Assembly: GCA_016711405.1 (NCBI GenBank)
Contig: JADJSZ010000042.1
Span: forward strand, 1 to 42,216
DNA length: 42,216 bases
Reading direction: 5' to 3'
Origin: Candidatus Hadersleviella danica
Lineage (GTDB): Bacteria; Chloroflexota; Anaerolineae; Promineifilales; Promineifilaceae
In this document: piece after piece, positions 1 to 7,324 of the stretch
Layout of the letters: the number at the start of each line of letters is the position of its first letter
Numbering within the stretch: the stretch's first letter is position 1
Translations under genes and position numbers: made by a program
The notes under the pieces: model-generated
Seen by the model: only the letters and a program-made list of their open reading frames with translations
What the model was told of the DNA's origin: nothing
The model's database searches: none

Positions 1-26
1 TGTAAACTGTAACTTGTAACCACGAA
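1..26. repeat. TTGTAAC word repeat
   Basis: Tandem heptamer-like run (GTAACTTGTAAC) at the left edge. The same word recurs at 13719-13770, 17005-17018 and 21950-21995, always between genes. It ends about 45 bases before the first gene; nothing else is visible in the leader. Confidence 0.6.
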
Positions 27-68
27 CCAATGCTTTAGACCTGAATCGTTATAAGCGCAAAGGGTTTT

Positions 69-1874
69 ATGAAATTTTGGGTTTGGATTAGTTTATTATT
101 TGCCACGGTTTTGGTGGGGTGTGGCTCGGCCGTGAACAGCCCCAGCACGGCCGATGCCACGGCCGTTCCCCCCACGGTGGAACCCACTCCCATCGTCCTC
201 CCCACCCCACCCAAAATCCCCGTCAGCATCGCCACCCCCGATGCCTCGCACGAGCATATCGTGCTAGATGTGGGCCATGTGGGCTATGTGAACAGCTTTG
301 ACCCCCAGCGCGACAGCAACAGCAACGAACTCGACCTCATCGCCAACCTGTTTGTGGGCCTTACCCGCTACAACCACCTCACCAACCAAATCGAGCCGCT
401 TTTGGCGGAAAGTTGGCAAGTGAGCGAGGATGGCTTGGTGTGGACGTTTTATTTGCGCCAAGATGTGTTGTGGGTGAAACCCATCCCGAGCCGCACAGTG
501 CCGCTCACCTCGGCCGTGCCCACCCTACGCGAGGTGCAAACGGTGCGCCAAGTCGTCGCTTATGATGTGGTCACGGCCGTGCAACGCGCCTGCGACCCCA
601 CCATCCCCACCCCCGATGTCTCTATTCTCTACATCATTACAGGGTGTGAAGCGGTTAATCGGCGCACTGGCGCGACGTTGGCCGATTTGCAAACCATTGG
701 CGCCACGGCTCTCGACCCATTCACCCTGCAAATTACCCTCAACCAGCCCGCCAGCCATTTTTTGGCCATGACCACCTTGCCCCTGTTGCGTCCTGTGGCA
801 CGCGAGGTGATTGAAGCGGCCGAGATTGGCCAAGATTGGGCTGGCCCCACCACGGCCGAATTCCAGAGCAACGGCCCCTACGTTCTTAGCCCCCAAACCG
901 ACATCGGCGAAGAGGCCGAAGACCCCAAATTGGTGCTAGAACGCAATCCCTTCTGGCCTTTTGGCTTTCCCCAAGGCTCGCCCGACACCGTTAACATTTG
1001 GCAATACGAAAACAACCAATTGGCCTATGCCCAATGGCAAAACCTCGCCCTAGATGTCACCCGCATCCCTTTGGCCGACCAAGAGGTATTGCGCCGCCAA
1101 AACAACCTCAAATTGGTGTTGGTTCCCGAACAAGCTGTTTTTTATTTGGCTTATAACTTTGAAAGCCCCATTTTTAGCAATCCCAATTTGCGCCGTGCTT
1201 TTAGTGCGGCCATAGACAGAGAAGTGCTTGTCGAAAAAGTGTACGAACAGCAGGGCGTGCCCATGCGCCACTTTAGCCCGCCCGGCGTGTGGGGCGCACC
1301 CGCCACCAGCGAGGTCGGCTTGGGCTTCGACCCTGATTATGCCCGCCTGCAATTGGCCGAAGCGGGGGTTCGCAGTTGCCGCTTTTTGCCCACCATTCGC
1401 TACATGACCAGCAATTCGGACACGAGTTTGTTCCAAGCCGAGACCATTCGGGATATGTGGGTAGAGGAATTGGATTGCGCCAAGGAGCAAATTGTCATTG
1501 AACAGGTACAATTTGGGGCGTTGCTGGCCAACACACAGGTGGATGCGGGCGCACGACGGCCGGATGTATGGGAATTGGGCTGGGCATCCTATTACCCCGA
1601 CGCGCACAATTGGCTCTACGATGTGTTGCATTGTTCCAGCGGCGATAACCGCATGAAACGGCCGTGCAACGAAGTAGACGACCTGCTGACCCGTGCCATC
1701 ACGGCCGCGCCCGAACAACGGCTCCAAATCTACCGCCGCGCCGAAGACACCTTCTTCGGCCGTGATGGGCTAACCCCGCTCACCCCTTTGCTCGCTCGCG
1801 GCCGTTACCTCGTCCGCCAAACATGGATCACCTTCCCCATCAACACCTTCGACGGGGCACAATGCGACACCTAA
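69..1874 (+). CDS. ABC transporter solute-binding lipoprotein, family 5 (peptide/oligopeptide type)
   Basis: This 601-residue protein would capture peptides or similar solutes outside the membrane and hand them to an ABC permease. Residues 1-18 form a lipoprotein signal with the lipobox LVGC, so Cys18 should be lipidated. A Pro/Thr-rich tether follows (about 24-55), then a long SBP_bac_5-type domain to the end, with family features such as LAESWQVSEDGLVWTFYLR near residue 115 and LRRAFSAAIDREVLVEKVY near 380. An AAAGGG sequence lies 4 bases before the ATG. No permease or ATPase gene is adjacent, so it is an orphan here; a second binding protein lies at 37.8-39.4 kb. The substrate cannot be told from sequence alone. 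Confidence 0.9.
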   Translation: MKFWVWISLLFATVLVGCGSAVNSPSTADATAVPPTVEPTPIVLPTPPKIPVSIATPDASHEHIVLDVGHVGYVNSFDPQRDSNSNELDLIANLFVGLTRYNHLTNQIEPLLAESWQVSEDGLVWTFYLRQDVLWVKPIPSRTVPLTSAVPTLREVQTVRQVVAYDVVTAVQRACDPTIPTPDVSILYIITGCEAVNRRTGATLADLQTIGATALDPFTLQITLNQPASHFLAMTTLPLLRPVAREVIEAAEIGQDWAGPTTAEFQSNGPYVLSPQTDIGEEAEDPKLVLERNPFWPFGFPQGSPDTVNIWQYENNQLAYAQWQNLALDVTRIPLADQEVLRRQNNLKLVLVPEQAVFYLAYNFESPIFSNPNLRRAFSAAIDREVLVEKVYEQQGVPMRHFSPPGVWGAPATSEVGLGFDPDYARLQLAEAGVRSCRFLPTIRYMTSNSDTSLFQAETIRDMWVEELDCAKEQIVIEQVQFGALLANTQVDAGARRPDVWELGWASYYPDAHNWLYDVLHCSSGDNRMKRPCNEVDDLLTRAITAAPEQRLQIYRRAEDTFFGRDGLTPLTPLLARGRYLVRQTWITFPINTFDGAQCDT

Positions 1875-1913
1875 TTTGCGGATTGGGAACTGAAGAAGAT
1901 TGAATTGATAATC

Positions 1914-2090
1914 AATGGGGTGAGTCAATGAGCAAAAATAGCTGGTTAATGTGAGCCAAAAACCAGTGAAATTTGACAAATGACCAATGTCAAAAATGAC
2001 TTCCTAAAAACCCAATCAGAACATACAAAATTGCAGGGAAGACCAACGACAAATGACCAACCAAATGACTTCCTAAAAACCGCCAACTCG
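1914..2090. repeat. AATGACCAATGAC word repeats with a 19-bp direct repeat
   Basis: The spacer is built of variants of AATGACCAATGAC and AATGAGCAA. A 19-bp segment beginning AAATGACTTCCTAAAAACC occurs twice, at 1994-2012 and 2063-2081. The second copy runs directly into the truncated 5' end of rsmG. The same word family appears at 24222-24242, 28000-28022 and 31081-31100. Confidence 0.7.
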
Positions 2091-2115
2091 CCCACCTGCC
2101 ACCTACAAAGCCCTC

Positions 2116-2739
2116 TTGCTGGAGTGGAACGAGCGCATTAATTTGACGCGCATTACCGACCCCGCCGAAGTGGAGGAGCGCCACTTTTTGGATGCGCTCA
2201 GTTGCGTGCAAGCGACAGGAGATTTGGCGGGTTTACGGCTCATTGATATGGGGACGGGGGCAGGCTTTCCCGGCTTGCCGCTCAAAATCATTTTTCCCAC
2301 CCTGCGGTTGACCTTGGTGGATAGCGTGGCCAAGAAGACGACCTTTTTAGCGGCCGTCACGGCCGCCCTGAACCTCACCGAGGTGACCATTTTGAGTGAG
2401 CGAGCAGAAGTAATGGGGCAAGATAAGCGGCACAGGGAGCAATATGATTGGGCTGTGGCGCGAAGTGTGGCTGAGATGCGGGTGTTGGCTGAATATCTGC
2501 TCCCGCTGGTGCGTGTGGGGGGGGCGATGTTGGCCCAAAAGGGGAGCAACGCGGCCGAGGAAACGGCCGTCGCCCAATCTGCCATCCGCAAACTCGGGGG
2601 CGGCCAACCCACCCTGCACCCCATCCACCTGCCCCGCCACGAGCAAACTCACCACTTGGTGTGCATTCCCAAACAACGCCCCACCCCCACAGGCTACCCC
2701 CGCCGTGTAGGTCTGCCCAGCCAACGGCCGATAGAATAA
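2116..2739 (+). CDS. rsmG: 16S rRNA (guanine527-N7)-methyltransferase RsmG, N-terminus lost or displaced
   Basis: RsmG (GidB) methylates N7 of G527 in 16S rRNA using S-adenosylmethionine. The characteristic opening LLEWNERINLTRITDPAEVEE, the SAM-binding loop DMGTGAGFPGLPL and the later YDWAVARSVAEMRVLAEYLLPLV are all present, as is the C-terminal PRRVG block. The family normally has some 30-40 residues before LLEWN. Here the open frame begins only 14 codons upstream, after a TAA at 2074 that belongs to a repeat. TTG at 2116 is the first usable start, without a visible ribosome-binding site. Part of the missing helix (RQLAHL) can be read in another frame just upstream, suggesting both repeat intrusion and a frameshift. 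Activity is doubtful if the sequence is correct. Confidence 0.85.
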   Translation: MLEWNERINLTRITDPAEVEERHFLDALSCVQATGDLAGLRLIDMGTGAGFPGLPLKIIFPTLRLTLVDSVAKKTTFLAAVTAALNLTEVTILSERAEVMGQDKRHREQYDWAVARSVAEMRVLAEYLLPLVRVGGAMLAQKGSNAAEETAVAQSAIRKLGGGQPTLHPIHLPRHEQTHHLVCIPKQRPTPTGYPRRVGLPSQRPIE

Positions 2740-2740
2740 A

Positions 2741-2815
2741 GTTACTCGTTCTTGGTTATTCGTTATTGGGGTGTTGGTAGTTAAGCTCAATAACGAATAA
2801 CGAGTAACCAATAAC
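2741..2815. terminator. Self-complementary TTATTCG repeat between convergent genes
   Basis: Tandem words GTTACTCGTT and TTATTCGTTATTGG face their complements. A perfect 14-bp stem is formed by 2755-2768 and 2788-2801. It sits between the 3' ends of rsmG (+) and the cyclase gene (-), where it could stop transcription from both sides. There is no long T-run, so termination is an inference. Relatives occur at 36925-36990 and inside the gene at 40344-40374. Confidence 0.55.
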
Positions 2816-2816
2816 C

Positions 2817-4787
2817 CTACTCCCCCAACGGGGTGCGTGCCAACGTTGCCCGATAGAGCAACTGGGGAGCCAATTTCCCTTTCAGAGCTACCTCACCCAT
2901 CGAATCGAAGAGTCCTAGCACGCCGTTGAGTCCCGTTTTGGTCTCTACCTCGTCATGCACCCAATCCGAAACGACGATTTGGCCGTCTTGGGCAATATCC
3001 ACCAGCCTGTGCGCTGTGTTAACCGCCTCACCGACCATGGCGAAATTCATGCGTGTTTCGGCGCCCACATTGCCCATCACCACATCGCCCGCATCAATGC
3101 CAATGCCCAGCCCCAAATCAATGTTGGTGCGTTGGAACCAGCCATGACGCAGTTCATCGAAGCGGCGTTGCATGGAAACACCTGTTTGCACGGCTCGGTA
3201 GGCGGCATCCGATTGGTCAAAGGGCACATTAAAGCCCACCATGAGTTCATCCCCTGCCAAATCAAAAATTGTGCCATCAAATTCATAGACCACTTCGGTC
3301 ATTTCGGTGAAAAATTCGTTTAGCACAGTAATCGAGGCGTTCGGTTCGAGGCCGACAATCATGCGTGTGAAGCCGCGCAAATCGGCAAACATGACCACCG
3401 CCCGCCGCCGTTGGCGTTGGCCAAACAAGCTCATCTCGTTGGAGAGAACTTGCTCGACCAAGCGGGGACTCATGTAGCGGGAGAAGGTGTCTTTGAGGAT
3501 TTGCTTTTCGCGCCGTTCTTGGGCGAGCCGCATCTGCTCCATGCGCTTCATTTCGGTCACATCTTGCATCACCGCCATGTGGCCAACTTCGGAGATGGGG
3601 GTGACGCTGGCGAAGAGGATACGGCCGTCGGCCAACCCCACCTCCTCGGTCACGGCCGTTTCCTGTGCCCGCTCCAACAAGCCCGCCAACGGTTGCAGTG
3701 GCTCCACCGCCGTCAGTGGTTGGTCGAGCACATCGGCCGCGTGTAAATCAAAAAAGCGCTCGGCCGCATGGTTAAACAGCACCAAATGGCCCGTTTGCTC
3801 GGTGGCGATAATCGCATCGGTTGATTGAGCCAAAATGGCTCCTAACTTGCGCTGTTGCTCGCTCACCTCGGTAAACAGATAGGCATTGTGAATGGCGACG
3901 GTCACTTGACCCGCAATCGTCTCCAACAATTGCAAATGTTCGGCGCGGAAATAGCCCGCTTGTTGGTGGATGAGAATGAGCACCCCCACGATAGTGCCAC
4001 TTTTCATCAGTGGCACCCCAATGGCGGAACCAACTTGCTCCACATCATCAGGCAATGTCACCCAACGCTCGTCTTGGCTCGTATTTTCGATAATATCCCC
4101 CCGTTTGTGGTTCACGAGCCAACCTGCCAACCCATGTAACATCACCTCAGGGGTTACATATTCGGTCATTTCGGGCAACAACCCTGCCCGAATGAGGATT
4201 TTGTGGGTGACAGTGCCCGTGTTATCTACCAACATCAGGCTTCCTTTGGTCGCGCCCACGGCCGCTTGCGTATGCGTCAAAATCTGCGACATCATCTCAT
4301 CCACATCCAATTGGGTGTTGGTGATGGCACGCGAGACATTGTAAAGCAGTTGCAACCGATTGCGCTCTTCCTCCAATTTGTCCCGCGCTTGCTTCAGCCG
4401 AATAAGCGAGCGCACACGCACAAGCAGTTCTTCGCGGTTGTGCGGCCGAGAGAGAAACTCATCCGCCCCCGCTTTAATCCCCTGAATGCGGTACTCCACA
4501 TCGCGCAGAGAGGTGATGATGATGACAGGGATGGACACTGTCTCAGGATTTGCTTTTAAGATGGAGCAAACCTCAAACCCATTCATCATGGGCATCATCA
4601 CATCCAGCAAAACAAGGTCGGGCTTTTTTTCTTGGGTGATATTCAAGCCTTCTTGCCCATTGCTGGCCTCTAAAATTTGGTAGCCGTGCATAGACAATTG
4701 GGAAGCGAGTAGCAGACGGTTGTCTGTATTGTCATCCACAATGAGGATGGTGGCTTTGGTGTCAGCGCTGTTGGAGAGAGGAGGCAT
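2817..4787 (-). CDS. Receiver-GAF-PAS-class III nucleotidyl cyclase
   Basis: A 656-residue cytoplasmic signalling protein. A receiver domain (about 13-128) has the acidic pair IVDD and the acceptor Asp in LLLDVMMP near residue 62; its usual Lys-Pro is Arg-Pro (EFLSRPHN). A GAF domain (about 150-305), a PAS domain (about 312-420) and a class III cyclase catalytic domain (about 465-640) follow. The cyclase keeps both metal Asp positions (MFADLRGF and AGDELMVGF) and the Asn/Arg pair of GEAVNTAHRL. The residue normally a substrate-selecting Lys before the second metal Asp reads Asp (FDLAGD), so purine specificity, or activity itself, is uncertain. The product would be cAMP or cGMP. recF ends about 50 bases upstream on the same strand, so co-transcription is possible. 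Confidence 0.88.
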   Translation of the reverse strand: MPPLSNSADTKATILIVDDNTDNRLLLASQLSMHGYQILEASNGQEGLNITQEKKPDLVLLDVMMPMMNGFEVCSILKANPETVSIPVIIITSLRDVEYRIQGIKAGADEFLSRPHNREELLVRVRSLIRLKQARDKLEEERNRLQLLYNVSRAITNTQLDVDEMMSQILTHTQAAVGATKGSLMLVDNTGTVTHKILIRAGLLPEMTEYVTPEVMLHGLAGWLVNHKRGDIIENTSQDERWVTLPDDVEQVGSAIGVPLMKSGTIVGVLILIHQQAGYFRAEHLQLLETIAGQVTVAIHNAYLFTEVSEQQRKLGAILAQSTDAIIATEQTGHLVLFNHAAERFFDLHAADVLDQPLTAVEPLQPLAGLLERAQETAVTEEVGLADGRILFASVTPISEVGHMAVMQDVTEMKRMEQMRLAQERREKQILKDTFSRYMSPRLVEQVLSNEMSLFGQRQRRRAVVMFADLRGFTRMIVGLEPNASITVLNEFFTEMTEVVYEFDGTIFDLAGDELMVGFNVPFDQSDAAYRAVQTGVSMQRRFDELRHGWFQRTNIDLGLGIGIDAGDVVMGNVGAETRMNFAMVGEAVNTAHRLVDIAQDGQIVVSDWVHDEVETKTGLNGVLGLFDSMGEVALKGKLAPQLLYRATLARTPLGE

Positions 4788-4840
4788 GGGAATGGGGAAA
4801 GGGGATTTCGGATTGCGGAATTGGGAATATGGAATGAGGA

Positions 4841-6088
4841 TTAGGGGGCAAGGACGACGGCCGATTCTTGTAATTTGATGCGCCCCGCACTGACCTGCAT
4901 GGAGGTTGCTTGTTGTAAGAAGCTGGTGGTAAACATGCTGGGGTCGGTGGCGGTGAGCAGGGCTTGTGCCCCTTGTTGGATAAAATCAAGCAGAAGGGCG
5001 CGGCGTTTCTCATCGAGTTCGGCCACGACTTCATCGAGCAGTAAAACGGGGTATTCGCCTGTTTCGGCCGTGATGAGATTGATTTCGGCCATTTTAAGGG
5101 CCAGCACGGCACTGCGCTGTTGCCCGCGTGAGCCATAACTGCCGAGGCTACGGCCGTTGACTCAAAACCGCCAATCATCGCGGTGGGGGCCGATGGTGGT
5201 CGCCCCACTGGCTAAATCTCGCTCGCGGTTGGCGGACAGCGCGGCCGTGAACCGTTCGGCCACGGCCGCCAGCTCAGTTTGCGTCTCCAGCCACTCCGCA
5301 TCGGCCAAGAATTCATCGGCCGCGTCATCGTCGCCTCGCGCCAGCGGGTTGGCTTGCAAGCGGGGCAAATAGCCCAAGCGGATGGTCTCACGCCCGGCCG
5401 TGAGCGACTCATAATGAATTCGTTGCGCCTCGCGGGCTAAATCGGCCATAAACTGCGCCCGGCGGCGGAAAATCTGGCTACCCAGCCCCACCAATCGTTC
5501 GGTGAAGATAGAAAGTACCTCCCCATTTTGCCGCCCTTCGGCCATAGCCCGCAGGGTGGCGTTGCGCTGTTCTAATACTTTGTTATAGGCGGAGAGGGTG
5601 CGGCAGTAAACCCCATCCATTTGGCACAGGGTGATATCCAAATACCGCCGCCGTTGGGCAGGACTAGCCTGTATCATCTCCACATCACTCGGCACGAACA
5701 GAACCACGCGCAATTGGCCGAGCAAATCCATGAGGCGCACTTTGCGACGGTCTACCAGTGCCTCGCGCCGAAACGTGTAGCCCCCTTGCTTCATCTCTTT
5801 GATGAGGCGCATTTCGATTTGGTGGGTGCCCCGCCCTGTTTGCACATGGGCGACAAGGCGCGAGACGATAATCGTAGGGTCGGCCGCTTCCTCTGCTTCC
5901 CAGTTAATGAGTTGCTGGTCATTATCCGCATGGGCCGATTTGGTGGTGGCCAAATAATAAAGCGCCTCGAGCAAATTGGTTTTGCCTTGAGCATTGTCGC
6001 CATACAACAACAGAGCTTGCGGCGGTAACTCTAGCTCTAAACGGCCGTAGTTCCGAAAATTGGTTAGCGAAAGGTGGGTAACTTGCAT
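4841..6088 (-). pseudogene. recF: DNA replication/repair ATPase RecF with an in-frame TGA
   Basis: RecF loads RecA at gaps and replication forks. The N-terminal part (308 residues) has MQVTHLSLTNFRNYGRLEL, the Walker A loop GDNAQGKTNLLEA and SPAQRRRYLD. The reading frame meets TGA at 5162-5164 directly after DDWRF, then continues without a shift through VNGRSLGSYGSRGQQRS (the signature region) to the Walker B segment LLLDEVVAELDEKRR. The total is 415 codons, a reasonable RecF length apart from the stop. The residue at the TGA is variable in the family, so a CGA or TTA codon changed to TGA would explain it. TGA ends many other genes here, so recoding is unlikely. It is either a real nonsense mutation or a base error. 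Confidence 0.88.
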
Positions 6089-6361
6089 GAACAGTTACAC
6101 GCTTGCCTCGCCATAGGCGGCATAATTAGTCATTCGGTCAAAGAACAATCTGGGTCGCGGCTCTCTATGATATGTTTTGTAAATCGGCAAACGGATTAAT
6201 TGGCTAATTGTAGCAAAAGCCGTTGGAACTCGCATGTGGAACACAGAGTGGGCATTCGTCATTGCGACGAGCCTATGCTCATGTTATTCTATGGCACATT
6301 CGTTAGGGGTAGTTCCTCTATCTCTATCTGCAAACGCTACCGTGTTAAGGAGATGGGTTTT
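6089..6361. other. Divergent intergenic region recF / sppA-like
   Basis: About 270 bases between two divergently read genes. It should hold both promoters, but no convincing -35/-10 pair can be picked by eye. The only clear element is AAGGAG at 6347-6352 serving the gene on the right. Confidence 0.4.
6347..6352 (+). promoter_or_regulatory. Ribosome-binding site deciding the start at 6362
   Basis: AAGGAG ends 9 bases before ATG at 6362. The ATG at 6353 directly abuts it and the more distant upstream ATG has no such site, so 6362 is the preferred start of the protease gene. Confidence 0.7.
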
Positions 6362-7234
6362 ATGAACCATAATGATAACGTCCAAACGTCATCGCCGTTA
6401 CAGATTGTGTTGTTGGGGATAGTCGCCCTACTCATTTTAGGAGCAGGTTTGTATCTGGCCCCACGCTGGGTTCCCGAACCCAAAATTGGGGTGATTCGGC
6501 TGAATTACGACATTTTTAACTTGTCGGCGGCCGAGATTACCCAGCAATTGGCCTATGCCCGTACCCACGATGACATTAAGGCCATCGTGCTGATTATCAA
6601 CAGCCCCGGCGGCTCCGCCTCTTATAGCGAAGAGCTGTTTTTAGATGTGCTGGAGACGCGCAACAACATGCCCGTCGTGGCCAGTGTGGATTTATTGGCC
6701 GCCAGCGGAGCCTATTATATGGCTGTTGGCGCGGATGAAATCTACGCCAAGCCCACTTCATTTGTGGGGAGTATTGGGGTCATTTCCTCCTTTCCTAGCC
6801 CCGTTTTTATTGATGAGCAATATCTGACCACTGGCCCCTATAAGCTGTTTGGGGGCACGCGGGATGGGGCGATTCGGCAGGTGGAGATAGCCAAGTTTAC
6901 CTTTTTAGAAGCAGTGCAACTCGGCCGTGGCGACCGCCTGACAGCTTCGTTGTCTGAACTTTCACGGGCAGAGATTTACAGCGGTGTGCAAGCCGAACGC
7001 ATGGGCATGATTGACGGTCTGCTTTCGACCGATGCGGCCATCCGCCGGGCGGCCGAATTGGCGGGTTTGCAAGATTACGAAGTGGTGGAGCTTTACCCGC
7101 TGACATTTGAGACCGAGGCGGAAACACCCTATTTTAACTACCAACCCGCCATCATTGATACCACCAAGCTCTGGGCACCACCCCGCAATTTGGCCCCCGG
7201 CTTGTACTATTTGCACATTGAAGGCACGCAATAA
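6362..7234 (+). CDS. Membrane-anchored serine protease of the SppA/ClpP-fold (S49) type
   Basis: The 290-residue protein has one N-terminal membrane helix (about 12-33) followed by a crotonase/ClpP-fold domain. VLIINSPGGSASYSEEL around residue 76 and the nucleophile loop LLAASGAYYMAVGADEIYA (Ser115) are typical of signal peptide peptidase SppA. Lys161 in GPYKLFGGTRDG lies where the S49 catalytic Lys is expected, about 46 residues after Ser. The family cuts leftover signal peptides or membrane proteins at the outer face. Start ATG 6362 was chosen for its AAGGAG; a longer reading from 6200 is unsupported. The next gene follows 90 bases on with a self-complementary repeat between. Confidence 0.8.
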   Translation: MNHNDNVQTSSPLQIVLLGIVALLILGAGLYLAPRWVPEPKIGVIRLNYDIFNLSAAEITQQLAYARTHDDIKAIVLIINSPGGSASYSEELFLDVLETRNNMPVVASVDLLAASGAYYMAVGADEIYAKPTSFVGSIGVISSFPSPVFIDEQYLTTGPYKLFGGTRDGAIRQVEIAKFTFLEAVQLGRGDRLTASLSELSRAEIYSGVQAERMGMIDGLLSTDAAIRRAAELAGLQDYEVVELYPLTFETEAETPYFNYQPAIIDTTKLWAPPRNLAPGLYYLHIEGTQ

Positions 7235-7237
7235 ATT

Positions 7238-7286
7238 ACGAAATACGAAGTACGAAAATTCGTATTTCGTATTTCGTACTTCGTCA
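7238..7286. repeat. ACGAAATACGAA inverted word repeat
   Basis: Words ATTACGAAATACGAAGTACG face CGTATTTCGTATTTCGTACT, giving a long AT-rich stem 3 bases after the protease stop codon. Family members recur at 14621-14688 and 24153-24220. It may terminate or attenuate transcription between the two co-directional genes. Confidence 0.65.
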
Positions 7287-7324
7287 TTTCCCCCTAACCA
7301 TTACCCATTTACAAGGAACCAGTT

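Noticed and set aside
1050..1727. Long minus-strand frame inside the first solute-binding gene
   Set aside because: It is the shadow of a well-supported lipoprotein gene in GC-rich sequence and has no recognisable motif.
5159..5164. TGA read as tryptophan or selenocysteine in recF
   Set aside because: TGA ends other genes here normally, there is no SECIS-like context, and RecF does not need Cys or Trp at this position.
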